Notes: a model not told the origin generated them from the letters alone. 64,000 bases of DNA from Catenibacillus scindens (GCF_014202115.1 NZ_JACHFW010000015.1:24812-88811); one strand, 5' to 3'; shown: positions 19,254 to 27,886, counted from the stretch's first letter. A program made the numbers and translations.

Positions 19254-19282
19254 ATCATACCATCTGCGCCGCTGACCGTAAA
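19254..19282 (-). promoter_or_regulatory. promoter of the solute-binding protein gene
   Basis: On the minus strand: -35 TTTACG (19277-19282), a 17-bp spacer, and -10 TATGAT (19254-19259). The leader holds the 14-bp palindrome GCTGCGGCCGC-TGC near 19226-19239. Confidence 0.55.
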
Positions 19283-19412
19283 ATAGGAATACTCAATAAA
19301 GGTATCGGAAAAAACTATAAGATAACTTCTTTAACTTAGCACGGGGGTGTCTGTAAAATCATATTTTCCAATGGGTCTTATTCAAAAAAACAAACGCAAA
19401 TTTCGCCATGCT

Positions 19413-21101
19413 TTACCGGCGATCCCGAAAATCTACAATAATCTTTCCATCAACTTCCCCGATCGTCTGATATTTATGATCCAGCCGATGATCCTGCTCT
19501 GGATAATCCTGGCGCTTAAACAGCCCCCGGCTCTCTCTGCGATTGATCGAAGTGATAAACACAATCCGGGCCGTTTCCATCATTTCAAGCACTTCCAGCA
19601 CGCGGCAAAGTTCATGGGCATTAGAAGCGCCAAGCTCTGACAGAGAACAGTCTCTTAAAAGTCCCAGATAGTGAAGTCCGGCCCTGAGAATGCGGTCCGA
19701 ACGCACATCATAGCCCGCATAGTCATGCATAATGCTCTGAAGCGTGCCGTTAGCCTCCCGCCATCCGGCTCCGCCGCTGCCCCTTTTTAAAATACCGTCA
19801 ACCAACTCCAGACGCTGACATATACATGCATTACTCGCATCATCCCCGGACGTAAACTGTTCTCCGCCTGACATCTTTTTAATGTAGTCCGCAGCACTGC
19901 GGGCGGCAACCATGCCAAAAACAGCCGCCGCCGTAGAACTTCCACGGGTATTGCCTACCGCGTTTCCAGTGGCAAACAACCCTGGGATATTCGTTGACGC
20001 ATCTGTGGATATTTCAATGCCGCGGGCATTAAGATCATTATTATAAGAATAAAATTCAATCATTTGTCTTTTCAGATCAACATTATATTGATCAATATAA
20101 TCAACCACCGAAGCCAGTCCTTCGGAAGGAAATGAATCCAGCATATATTCCAGATCTTCATCGTCTGTGCGTGTGCAGTTCATATACACCGGCCCTGAAC
20201 CGTCCTGATATTTATCCCTAAAAATTTCCGGCCACACATCCACAAGAATATCGCCATACTCCCTGGACGGTTTATCCATATATGGGCCAATGGGGCTGCC
20301 ATTAATATCTGAAACCAGTCCGATCCAGCTTCCACGGCCGCCCCGCTGAAAATACTTTGGTCCCACATAAGGCGCTGGGATTTCCATATTAATCAGCCGG
20401 GCCCCGGCGCGGAAAGCCATGGCATGGCCACCGCCGGTAGCGGCAGGACAGCAAGAGGTATTAAAAAGGAATCCCGGATTCACCCCTGGATACATACGCG
20501 AAATAAGCCCTGTAGCAATAAGCACCGTGGGCGCGTCAAAAACGACAGCCTCCGGCACATCCTTTGAAATATCCAGTCCAAGGGCTCCACAGACTTGTCC
20601 GTTGGCGTTTTTTAGTATATCCGTCACTGTCATTTTATTCATAATTTCCACGCCACAGTTTAACGCCTTTTTTGTCAAAGCCGACTTAATATTATCACCT
20701 TTAATTTTTAAATAATATTTTTTCTGTCCGGGATATGTGTGGCCTTCAAAGCACCATGTACCGCTGGGACGCATATTGATCCCCCACTCTTCCCATTTCT
20801 GCACGATCTCAAAACTTCGGCCCATCCATACTCTCAACAGAGAAATATCCTGCCATTGGTCGCTTTCCAGGGTTCCAGCAATCTCCCGAAGTACAAATTC
20901 AAAATTTGTCCCGTGATATTCGGGAATATAACAGGCAAAATGGTCATTGCCGCTTCCGGCACAGCCTGAACGCCGTGTATCCGCCTTCTCTGCGACAACA
21001 ACTCTCAGTCCCAGAGCCGCCGCCTCAATGGCTGCCTGCATACCGCCAACACCGCCGCCAATTACAAGAAAATCTGTCTGAATCCGTCTTTTTACCTGCA
21101 T
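19413..21101 (-). CDS. FAD-dependent oxidoreductase, AprA/fumarate-reductase-like (copy 1)
   Basis: A 562-residue flavoprotein. The N-terminal Rossmann motif VIGGGVGGMQAA (about residues 13-24) and VVAEKADTRRSGCAGSGNDH bind FAD. The middle capping region and the C-terminal helical domain (WREANGTLQSIMHDY) follow the adenylylsulfate reductase alpha / fumarate reductase plan. There is no signal peptide, so it acts in the cytoplasm. The substrate is unknown; true AprA function is not implied. It is closely related to copy 2 at 23573-25252. It lies divergent to the LysR gene, which probably controls it. Confidence 0.8.
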   Translation of the reverse strand: MQVKRRIQTDFLVIGGGVGGMQAAIEAAALGLRVVVAEKADTRRSGCAGSGNDHFACYIPEYHGTNFEFVLREIAGTLESDQWQDISLLRVWMGRSFEIVQKWEEWGINMRPSGTWCFEGHTYPGQKKYYLKIKGDNIKSALTKKALNCGVEIMNKMTVTDILKNANGQVCGALGLDISKDVPEAVVFDAPTVLIATGLISRMYPGVNPGFLFNTSCCPAATGGGHAMAFRAGARLINMEIPAPYVGPKYFQRGGRGSWIGLVSDINGSPIGPYMDKPSREYGDILVDVWPEIFRDKYQDGSGPVYMNCTRTDDEDLEYMLDSFPSEGLASVVDYIDQYNVDLKRQMIEFYSYNNDLNARGIEISTDASTNIPGLFATGNAVGNTRGSSTAAAVFGMVAARSAADYIKKMSGGEQFTSGDDASNACICQRLELVDGILKRGSGGAGWREANGTLQSIMHDYAGYDVRSDRILRAGLHYLGLLRDCSLSELGASNAHELCRVLEVLEMMETARIVFITSINRRESRGLFKRQDYPEQDHRLDHKYQTIGEVDGKIIVDFRDRR

Positions 21102-21200
21102 AGCGCCGCTCCCTTCCTCTTTTATTATTGCTGGAAGTCCGCCCCGCAGGGCGCTGCCAGCCTGACACCCTGCTGCCTGCAGCGGGGTATTGCCAAATCA

Positions 21201-21228
21201 GTAACCGTTCATCCCGCTGAACTGTTAC
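21201..21228. repeat. palindromic repeat, family 1
   Basis: GTAACCGTTCA (21201-21211) and TGAACTGTTAC (21218-21228) form an 11-bp stem with one mismatch and a 6-nt loop. The same GTAACAGTTCA arm is found at 23262, 45628 and elsewhere. CCAAA stands just outside both arms (21193-21197 and 21230-21234). Confidence 0.65.
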
Positions 21229-21278
21229 TCCAAACAATAACTATTATAATATATCTCTTGAAACATTGAAAGTAAAAT

Positions 21279-21304
21279 GATAAGATATCCTGAGATAGTT
21301 TATC
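21279..21304. promoter_or_regulatory. possible LysR operator between divergent genes
   Basis: In the divergent gap between the flavoprotein and LysR genes, GATAA (21279-21283) and TTATC (21300-21304) form a dyad around ATATCCTGAGATAG. LysR-type proteins bind imperfect dyads in this position. The assignment rests on position and symmetry only. Confidence 0.4.
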
Positions 21305-21362
21305 CAAAGAACTGTGAATTTACTTATACTGCGGCAGCAAGGATAGAGGGGGAGAAGAATTT

Positions 21363-22283
21363 ATGACTATCCGTCATTTAAAAATTTTTATTGAAGTCGC
21401 GGACAGCGGAAAGATGAGTATTGCGGCGTCTAAATTCTATATTTCTCAGCCTACGGTCAGTCAGATTATCCGTGAACTGGAGGAGCATTATCACACTCGT
21501 CTGTTTGAACGTATTTCACAAAAACTGTATATCACCCCCAACGGACAGACGCTTTTAAATAATGCCCGGAAAATCGTGGCAGACTTTGATGCTCTTGAAA
21601 AAAACATGTCCCGCTTAAACCAAAAAGCTCTTTTTCGTATTGGAATAAGTCATGTTATTGATGTAGAGCTTTTTTCTGAAGTCATGGACAGTCTGCATTT
21701 TCGCAGTCCGGACAGCGATTTTTCTGTCCGTTTTATCAGTGACACGGAAATCGAAGATCTCCTGCTGTCCTTTGATCTTGACGCTGGAATCATGGCCGGA
21801 CCTACCAAAAGCAATGATCTGATCAATATTCCTCTCATTAACGATTACCTTGCTATTGTATGTCCATCGGGGCATCCGCTCTTTGAAAAACAATGTCTTG
21901 TTCCTGAAGATTTAAACGGACAGCGTTTTGCTCTGACCCAAAAGGGAGATTTTTCAAGGCACGCTCTTGACACGCTGACACATAACAGCCATATTGAGTA
22001 CAAAAGTTTCTGGGAATCATCCAATATGGATTTTATCAAGGCCGCCGTTCTGAACCACAACTGTCTGTCACTTACATCAGTGCGGTCTTTTTCCCAGGAG
22101 GCTGCCCAGGGAATCGTTCATATTTATATGAGTATCGACAGTGGTTGGAATATGCCTATTAACCTTGTCTATCCCAAAAAGAAAGCGATTTCCGAGCCGT
22201 TAAAGCTCTTGCAGTATATTTTTTCCCATCTTCAGATTCCGGAAATTTCAGAGACGGATAATATCCGTACAATTAATCTTTAA
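21363..22283 (+). CDS. LysR-family transcriptional regulator
   Basis: A 306-residue regulator. The N-terminal winged helix-turn-helix (about residues 1-60: MTIRHLKIFIEVADSGKMS, SQPTVSQIIRELEEHY) is typical, and the effector-binding domain follows (about 90-295). It lies between two AprA-like flavoprotein genes and is transcribed away from copy 1, the usual arrangement for a LysR protein and its target. The effector is unknown. ATG 21363 follows a GAGGGGGAGAAG site. Confidence 0.92.
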   Translation: MTIRHLKIFIEVADSGKMSIAASKFYISQPTVSQIIRELEEHYHTRLFERISQKLYITPNGQTLLNNARKIVADFDALEKNMSRLNQKALFRIGISHVIDVELFSEVMDSLHFRSPDSDFSVRFISDTEIEDLLLSFDLDAGIMAGPTKSNDLINIPLINDYLAIVCPSGHPLFEKQCLVPEDLNGQRFALTQKGDFSRHALDTLTHNSHIEYKSFWESSNMDFIKAAVLNHNCLSLTSVRSFSQEAAQGIVHIYMSIDSGWNMPINLVYPKKKAISEPLKLLQYIFSHLQIPEISETDNIRTINL

Positions 22284-22301
22284 CAGAAACGAGGTATATT
22301 T

Positions 22302-23168
22302 ATGTGGATCGCCGATCAATGGAAAGACTATGAAGTGATTGACACATCGGAGAAAGAAAAATTGGAGCGTTGGGGCACATACCTCCTTGTCCGCCCGGAC
22401 CCTCAGGTTATTTGGAATACACAAAAAAAACATCCCGGATGGACACACATGAACGGCCACTATCACCGCAGCAGCCGCGGCGGAGGCCAGTGGGAATTTC
22501 ACAAACTGCCCCAACAGTGGTCCATCCAGTATGAAAATCTGGGCCTGACTTTTCATTTAAAGCCTTTCAGCTTTAAACATACCGGTCTTTTCCCGGAGCA
22601 GGCCGCCAACTGGGAGTGGTTTTATAAAAAGATCAAAAACGCAGCCCGCCCGGTCAAAGTTTTAAATCTCTTTGCCTATACCGGCGGAGCTTCCTGCGCC
22701 GCCGCTGCTGCCGGCGCCTTTGTCACCCACGTGGATGCCTCAAAAGGCATGGTCTCCTGGGCCAAAGAAAACGCCCGCTCATCCAACATTCCCGATACAT
22801 CCATCCGTTGGATCGTGGACGATTGTATGAAGTTTGTGGAACGTGAAATACGAAGGGGCAATACATACGACGGTATTATTATGGACCCGCCCTCTTACGG
22901 CCGGGGGCCCAAAGGGGAAATCTGGAAAATTGAAGATTCCATTTATCCATTTATCCAGCAATGCAGTCATCTTTTATGTCCAAACCCCCTGTTTTTCCTT
23001 GTAAACTCCTACACTACCGGGCTTCAGCCGGCAGTGCTGACCTACATGCTCTCATCTGTCCTTCTCCCCCAATATAAAGGCCGGGTTATTTCCGACGAAG
23101 TCGGACTTCCCGTAACTGAGAGCGGGCTGATCCTTCCATGTGGGGCCAGCGGCCGCTGGGAGCGATAA
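22302..23168 (+). CDS. class I SAM-dependent methyltransferase, RlmI/RlmK-like
   Basis: A 288-residue methyltransferase related to 23S rRNA m5C enzymes but without an N-terminal PUA domain. It has NLFAYTGGASCAAAAAGA (SAM-binding motif I, about residues 126-143), HVDASKGMVSWAKEN, and the catalytic-type motif IIMDPPSYGRGPKGE. The RNA substrate is not certain. It starts 18 bp after the LysR stop with a GAGG site, so it may be cotranscribed with it. Confidence 0.85.
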   Translation: MWIADQWKDYEVIDTSEKEKLERWGTYLLVRPDPQVIWNTQKKHPGWTHMNGHYHRSSRGGGQWEFHKLPQQWSIQYENLGLTFHLKPFSFKHTGLFPEQAANWEWFYKKIKNAARPVKVLNLFAYTGGASCAAAAAGAFVTHVDASKGMVSWAKENARSSNIPDTSIRWIVDDCMKFVEREIRRGNTYDGIIMDPPSYGRGPKGEIWKIEDSIYPFIQQCSHLLCPNPLFFLVNSYTTGLQPAVLTYMLSSVLLPQYKGRVISDEVGLPVTESGLILPCGASGRWER

Positions 23169-23261
23169 CTCTGCGGCGATAACTGAATGTTATTTCCCAC
23201 CTGGTCTTAAAGTTTACGCATAAAATATATTTTCATGGAAATCCTTCTTAGTGAAAAAATC

Positions 23262-23301
23262 TAACAGTTCAGCACGCCTATCCCTGATGGCTGAACTGTT
23301 A
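23262..23301. repeat. palindromic repeat, family 1, with flanking direct repeats
   Basis: TAACAGTTCAGC (23262-23273) and GCTGAACTGTTA (23290-23301) pair perfectly over 12 bp around a 16-nt loop containing TATCCCTGATG. The element is flanked by GAAAAAATC (23253-23261) and GAAAAATC (23303-23310). The loop and arm match the copy at 45628-45659. Confidence 0.75.
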
Positions 23302-23328
23302 CGAAAAATCATTAAGGAGGATTTCCCT

Positions 23329-23511
23329 TTGAAAGAGCAGAAACATTGTCCGGGAAAGGAGCCGTGGCCCCGCCCGGAATTTAACCTTGAAGACGAACCC
23401 GAAGAACTGATCAAAGAAAACTCCAGCTATGTTTCCGGCGGTAAATGCGCTCCCAACAACAACCCTTTCTGGGAAGACGGCGCCAACCCTCTGAGCAGTA
23501 AAGGAAATTAA
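23329..23511 (+). CDS. small uncharacterised protein of 60 residues
   Basis: The frame opens at TTG 23329, chosen because AAGGAGG precedes it at ideal distance. An in-frame ATG at 23251 lies before the palindrome and has no such site. The product is acidic and proline-rich, with CPGKEPWPRPEFNLEDEPEE, then SGGKCAPNNNPFWEDGANP, and only two cysteines. There is no signal or membrane segment. I recognise no family. A bidirectional terminator follows at once. Confidence 0.6.
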   Translation: MKEQKHCPGKEPWPRPEFNLEDEPEELIKENSSYVSGGKCAPNNNPFWEDGANPLSSKGN

Positions 23512-23517
23512 AAGACG

Positions 23518-23553
23518 AAAGCACCCTGGGAAAATTTTCCCAGGGCACTTTTG
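23518..23553. terminator. bidirectional terminator
   Basis: CCCTGGGAAAA (23524-23534) and TTTTCCCAGGG (23535-23545) form a perfect palindrome. Short T-rich stretches lie on both sides, and it separates the small plus-strand gene from the converging flavoprotein gene. Confidence 0.8.
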
Positions 23554-23572
23554 TGTAAAACAGGAGGATATT

Positions 23573-25252
23573 TTAAAATCTCTTTCTGAAGTCTAAAGTC
23601 ACCTGATCGCCGTGCTTTTCAATGGTCTGGAACTTGTCATTAAGAAGCATATTTGTGTAAGTATAATCCGCCCTTTTATGTGGAGGACGTGTTTCTTTCC
23701 GGTTCAGGGCCATGAGGAACATCGGCTCTCCAACATCCATGAGATCCAAAACCTCAAGGACACGCATAAATTCATGGGAATTTTCAGCGTAAAGCTGGTC
23801 ATAGGCAGACTTTTTAAGTTGTCGCAGATAAGTCAGACCGGCGGTAAGCATCGCCTCCGAACGGATATTCAGTCCGCAGTAATCATTCATAATATTTTGA
23901 AGTGTGGAAGCCGCCTCTTTCCAGTAAGCGCCCTCGTTTCTGTCCATAATAGCGGAATACAATTCCTGCCGTTCTCTGATCAGAGGATGATCGCTCACGT
24001 CTTCATCTGCCACAGTTTTTACATACTCCGCAGCGCTCTCGGCGGCAACCATACCCATAACGGCTGCTCCGGCCAGATTGCCCTTCACATTGCCAACAAC
24101 ATTTCCTGCGGCGTACAGCCCAGGGACAGAGGACATAGCGTGGACATCAATATCAATACCCTGGGTTGAAAGGCCAATATTATAGGAACCAAACTCGATC
24201 ATAGATTTGCGCAGATCAATATTATTCTGTTCCAAATTATCCGTAATAGAGTCAATACCTTCGCTGACAAAACCATCGTGAAGCATATAATCAAGATCCG
24301 CATCGCTTGTCCGTGTACAGTTCATATATGTAGGGCCTGTACCGGCCTGCATGCGGTCACGGTAAGATCCCGGCCATATATCCGACGCGATATCGCCGTT
24401 TTCTCTGGAAGGTTTATCCTGATAAGGAGTGATGCACTGGCCGTTAATATCGCTGGTCAGCCCAATCCATGTGCCTTTGCCGCCTCTGGCAAAATATCTT
24501 GGCCCCGCGTGGCCTCCTGCCATCTCAAGGTTTGCCAGACGTGCGCCGGCCCGGTAAGCCATGGCGTGTCCGTCACCGGTATTGGCCGGACATCCGGAAT
24601 CATTAAACATATAGGCAGGTGTAATTCCCGGATAAAGGCGGGTGGCCGATCCGGCAGCGATAAGGACAGCCTTTGCCTGGAAGATCACCATTTCCGGTTC
24701 ATCCTCAGAAATATCTACGCCGATGGCTCCAATCACCCTCCCCTCACTATTGACAAGAACATCTGTGAGAAGAGTTTTATTCATAATGACAGCACCGTTC
24801 TTCTTTGCGGCCGCCGTCAGGGCAGGCTTTTGATTATGCCCGTCAAATTTCAAATGATATTTCTGATTGCCCGGCATGGAATGTCCCTCAAAATTCCATT
24901 TACCGGTGGGACGCATATTAATGCCTAAAGATTCCCAGAGCTGAACAACCTCATAAGTCCTTGACAGCCACAGACGCAGCATGGTGGGATCCTGCCATGG
25001 ACCGCCGTCAATGGTCTGATTCATCTGGCGGACAACAAGTTCAAAATCATCCCCGTGACATTCGGGAATGTAGCAGGCAAAATGGTCGTTTCCGTTGGCC
25101 CCGCAGCCAGAACGTCGGGTATCCGCCTTTTCAGCCACAACTACTTTTATTCCTTTTTGCGCAGCCGTATACGCTGCCTGCAGGCCGCTGATGCCTCCAC
25201 CTGCAATTAAAAAATCGGTTTTTACAATACCCTCTCTGATTCTTACCGGCAT
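23573..25252 (-). CDS. FAD-dependent oxidoreductase, AprA/fumarate-reductase-like (copy 2)
   Basis: A 559-residue paralogue of the protein at 19413-21101. It shares the FAD motif AGGGISGLQAAYTAA, the VVAEKADTRRSGCGANGNDH block, HFACYIPECHGDDFELV, GPTYMNCTRTSDADLDYML and the C-terminal helical domain. It starts 3 bp after the ferredoxin gene with a GGAGGGG site, so ferredoxin and flavoprotein probably form one enzyme, as AprB and AprA do. The substrate is unknown. It lacks a secretion signal. Confidence 0.82.
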   Translation of the reverse strand: MPVRIREGIVKTDFLIAGGGISGLQAAYTAAQKGIKVVVAEKADTRRSGCGANGNDHFACYIPECHGDDFELVVRQMNQTIDGGPWQDPTMLRLWLSRTYEVVQLWESLGINMRPTGKWNFEGHSMPGNQKYHLKFDGHNQKPALTAAAKKNGAVIMNKTLLTDVLVNSEGRVIGAIGVDISEDEPEMVIFQAKAVLIAAGSATRLYPGITPAYMFNDSGCPANTGDGHAMAYRAGARLANLEMAGGHAGPRYFARGGKGTWIGLTSDINGQCITPYQDKPSRENGDIASDIWPGSYRDRMQAGTGPTYMNCTRTSDADLDYMLHDGFVSEGIDSITDNLEQNNIDLRKSMIEFGSYNIGLSTQGIDIDVHAMSSVPGLYAAGNVVGNVKGNLAGAAVMGMVAAESAAEYVKTVADEDVSDHPLIRERQELYSAIMDRNEGAYWKEAASTLQNIMNDYCGLNIRSEAMLTAGLTYLRQLKKSAYDQLYAENSHEFMRVLEVLDLMDVGEPMFLMALNRKETRPPHKRADYTYTNMLLNDKFQTIEKHGDQVTLDFRKRF

Positions 25253-25255
25253 CTT

Positions 25256-25492
25256 TTACCCCTCCTTTTGTACATCCATATGAAGCATTAAATGTGACAG
25301 CGGATAGCGCATCCGGATCGCATGCTGCCTGCAGTCTTTTTCACAGGCACGGCAATGCCAGCATTCATCAGGATATTTTACAATAACAGCTTTTTTATCA
25401 TCGTTCTTGATCACTTTGATCACGTCCAGGGGACAGATCTGAGCGCAGTAGCCACACTGATTGCATTTCTGTTTATCAATAATCGGCGGCAT
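25256..25492 (-). CDS. 2[4Fe-4S] ferredoxin, AprB-like
   Basis: A 78-residue electron carrier with two cluster motifs, CNQCGYCAQICP (about residues 11-22) and CWHCRACEKDC (about 43-53), and the PDECWHCRACE / YPLSHL surroundings seen in AprB-like ferredoxins. It is much shorter than true AprB. ATG 25492 is preceded by GGGAGGTGAAAG. It is the first gene of a two-gene unit with the flavoprotein copy 2. Confidence 0.88.
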   Translation of the reverse strand: MPPIIDKQKCNQCGYCAQICPLDVIKVIKNDDKKAVIVKYPDECWHCRACEKDCRQHAIRMRYPLSHLMLHMDVQKEG

Positions 25493-25564
25493 ACTTTCAC
25501 CTCCCACATAATTTACTTAATTGTTGTTTATAGTATATCATTAATCATATTTATTTTAAAATAA

Positions 25565-25605
25565 AAAATAACCGATAGGGTTATCAGAAAATCCTATCGG
25601 TGTTA
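25565..25605 (-). terminator. terminator of the aldo-keto reductase unit
   Basis: On the minus strand ACCGATAGG and CCTATCGGT form a 9-bp stem, followed by TTATTTTTTATTTT. It lies between the aldo-keto reductase and the ferredoxin gene. Confidence 0.7.
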
Positions 25606-25630
25606 CTGTTTATTTCGTGAACAGTAATAT

Positions 25631-25719
25631 GCGCTTAAACCATGCAAAATTCGCTGCGCGAATGGTTTAAGCGCACCCCTGAATCACATTCTTACGCCGG
25701 AAACAGCAAGTGTTTCCGA
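25631..25719. repeat. double hairpin in an intergenic spacer
   Basis: GCGCTTAAACCAT (25631-25643) pairs perfectly with ATGGTTTAAGCGC (25662-25674), with ATTCG / CGAAT nested in the loop. A second hairpin, CGGAAAC-AGCAA-GTTTCCG type, follows at about 25699-25719. Neither has a T-run. No coding potential was seen in 25606-25743. Confidence 0.6.
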
Positions 25720-25743
25720 CTACCGTGAATAATATATATTTTT

Positions 25744-26565
25744 TTACCACTGTTTATTTTCAAAATGATCCGGGTCTGTGCCAAAACGCATATCTTTATT
25801 CAGTCCGTCCATCTGAGCCATGTCGGCAGAATCCAGTTCAAAATCGAATATGCTGCTGTTTTCTATGATCCGCTCCCTGTGGACAGATTTAGGAATCACG
25901 ATCCAGTTTTCCTGAAGCTCCCAGCGAAGGATGATCTGAGCCGGCGTCTTATTGTATTTTTGAGCAAGCTGCCCGATGACCGGATCATTCAGCACCCGGC
26001 CGCGCCCCAAAGGAGACCATGCCTCCATGGCAATACTTAAATTATTACAGAAAGTCCGCAGCGGCTTCTGGCTTAAATAGGGATGGCACTCTACCTGATT
26101 GACTGCCGGCACCACAGTTGCCGCCGCCATGACCCGCATAAGGTGAGACATATGGCAGTTGCTCACGCCGATAGCCCGAACCCGCCCCTCTTTATAAATT
26201 TGTTCAAGAATCTTCCAGGACTGCTCCAGAGCCTGGGACACCGGCCAGTGGAGGAGGTATAAATCCACATAATCTGTCCCCAGATTTTTCAAGCTGCGCT
26301 CAAAGGCTTCCATCTGGGTCCCGTTTTTCATATCGTCGTTCCACAATTTCGTTGTAATAAAAATCTCCTCTCTGGGAATACCGCTTTCCCGGATAGCTTC
26401 TCCTACCTGGGCTTCATTTTTATACAAAGCTGCGGTGTCAATATGCCGGTACCCGGCTTCCAGGGCGTCCAGAACCGCCTGTTTGGTATCCTCGCCGGAT
26501 TTATAGACCCCAAGGCCCAAAATTGGCATTTTCACTCCATTGTTAAGGGTTTTATACATGTCCAT
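25744..26565 (-). CDS. aldo-keto reductase
   Basis: A 273-residue NAD(P)H-dependent reductase with a TIM-barrel fold. It shows GYRHIDTAALYKNE (catalytic Asp and Tyr), the Lys in TTKLWN, the His in LYLLHWP, and the nucleotide-binding IPKSVHRERI. ATG 26565 was chosen for its GGAGGAAAAATA site; the frame is open about 45 codons further upstream, where it would run into the next gene. The substrate cannot be predicted. It lies 23 bp after the peptidase gene. Confidence 0.92.
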   Translation of the reverse strand: MDMYKTLNNGVKMPILGLGVYKSGEDTKQAVLDALEAGYRHIDTAALYKNEAQVGEAIRESGIPREEIFITTKLWNDDMKNGTQMEAFERSLKNLGTDYVDLYLLHWPVSQALEQSWKILEQIYKEGRVRAIGVSNCHMSHLMRVMAAATVVPAVNQVECHPYLSQKPLRTFCNNLSIAMEAWSPLGRGRVLNDPVIGQLAQKYNKTPAQIILRWELQENWIVIPKSVHRERIIENSSIFDFELDSADMAQMDGLNKDMRFGTDPDHFENKQW

Positions 26566-26588
26566 TATTTTTCCTCCTTTTCGCAGGT

Positions 26589-27359
26589 TCATACTTCTGC
26601 GCCGGTCTCCAGGCAGTTCCACGACAGGGCCGCCCCGTAATCTTTCAACCATTGCCGGCACTGCCGGTACTGGGGGCACAGAGTTTCCACCAGGTTCCAA
26701 AACCTTGGTGAATGGTTCATTTCTTTAAGATGGCACAGCTCATGGACAACGACATAATCCAAAATTCCCGGCGGAGCCATAATCAATTTCCAGTTAAGCC
26801 TCAGCTCGCCCTTGCTGTTGCAGCTCCCCCATCGGCTTTTCTGCTCCCGGACTATAACCTTTGATGGCAGCGCCCCAAAAATCTGTCCGTAATACTGTAC
26901 CCGCTGTTCCATAAGTTTTAGAGCGTTCTCCCTGTACCATTTAAGCACCGCCATTTCCAGGACTGCCCCGTGGATTGCAGGAGTCTCAATGACAAACTCA
27001 TCTTCTGTAAGATCAACACAAACATTTTTCATGGCAGGATCATAGCGGATATACAAAGGGTAAGTCCGTCCCAGATATAGAAATGGTTCTCCCTGGGCAA
27101 ATCGGTGGGTAATCTTTAAAGCGTCTCCTCTGCGGGCCAGATCTGCCTTTTCCCGGATCCATGGGGATTTTCCCAGCACAGCCTCCCGAATCTGACTTCT
27201 TGAAACCCAGGCCGGAGCTTTGACCAGAACCTGTCCGCCTTCGCCGATATGTATGCCAAGAGTTTTCCGAGATGAACGAACAATATCAAAATCAATCCTC
27301 CCTTTGTCATCTGTAACAAAATCCGATACTCTGCGGCTGGATACGCCTCCTTTTTCCAT
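26589..27359 (-). CDS. YgjP-like zinc metallopeptidase (M48/DUF45)
   Basis: A 256-residue protein with the zinc motif VVVHELCHLKEMNHSPRFW (HExxH plus the downstream His) and QKSRWGSCNSKGELRLNW just before it, the hallmark of the YgjP/WLM group. The ATG at 27359 shares a base with the stop of the upstream hydrolase (TGATG). The physiological substrate is not known. Confidence 0.88.
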   Translation of the reverse strand: MEKGGVSSRRVSDFVTDDKGRIDFDIVRSSRKTLGIHIGEGGQVLVKAPAWVSRSQIREAVLGKSPWIREKADLARRGDALKITHRFAQGEPFLYLGRTYPLYIRYDPAMKNVCVDLTEDEFVIETPAIHGAVLEMAVLKWYRENALKLMEQRVQYYGQIFGALPSKVIVREQKSRWGSCNSKGELRLNWKLIMAPPGILDYVVVHELCHLKEMNHSPRFWNLVETLCPQYRQCRQWLKDYGAALSWNCLETGAEV

Positions 27360-27886
27360 CACAGGATCTCAACCTGGCACATGGCCATGGCTTTGAGGGC
27401 AGTCTCATGGCTCTGGGGCGTGACCCCCGCGCAGCAGCTTCCGTCAACAAGAATCTTTGTATCCGGAAGGACAGACTTGAGTAAAAGGGCGTTGGATATG
27501 ACACAGATATCTGTACACAGGCCCACCAGTTCAATAGCGTCAATGGGTGCCACTTTCTGTATACCGTTTAAAAATCCGGCCAGTGCCATGGATCCAAATG
27601 TGGGCTTATCAAAGATCATACTGTGATTTTCCTGGACAAGAGCCTGGATATCTCTGTGAAGTTCCCAACCTTTTGTGCCTGCAATACAGTGTTTTACAGG
27701 GAGTTTTTTCCCTTCCAGCGTCTCCAGATAGTTTTCCTGATGGGTGTCTCTTGTGTAAAACACCTGACCTTTAAATTTTTTAATTTTTTCCAACACTTTA
27801 GGGACAATAGCCGCAGCCTCCTTAGTCCCCAGCGCCCCGTCAATAAAATCGTTCTGCATATCTACGACCACAAGCATTTTACTCAT
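27359..27886 (-). CDS. nicotinamidase-like cysteine hydrolase
   Basis: A 175-residue isochorismatase-fold amidohydrolase. The triad is visible as Asp9 (VVDMQNDF), Lys94 (FDKPTFGS) and Cys128 (LCTDICVISNA). A probable metal site (RDTHQENY) and PVKHCIAGTKGWEL favour nicotinamidase, which turns nicotinamide into nicotinate for NAD salvage, over isochorismatase. ATG has an AGGAGGGATC site. It is coupled to the downstream YgjP-like gene. Confidence 0.85.
   Translation of the reverse strand: MSKMLVVVDMQNDFIDGALGTKEAAAIVPKVLEKIKKFKGQVFYTRDTHQENYLETLEGKKLPVKHCIAGTKGWELHRDIQALVQENHSMIFDKPTFGSMALAGFLNGIQKVAPIDAIELVGLCTDICVISNALLLKSVLPDTKILVDGSCCAGVTPQSHETALKAMAMCQVEIL

Noticed and set aside
19413..21101. 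Annotation as true adenylylsulfate reductase alpha subunit
   Set aside because: No sulfate adenylyltransferase, dissimilatory sulfite reductase or full-length AprB is present; only the fold and the FAD motifs agree.
23612..24928. Two long plus-strand open frames opposite flavoprotein copy 2
   Set aside because: They are shadows of a strongly coding gene, with no ribosome-binding sites or known motifs.
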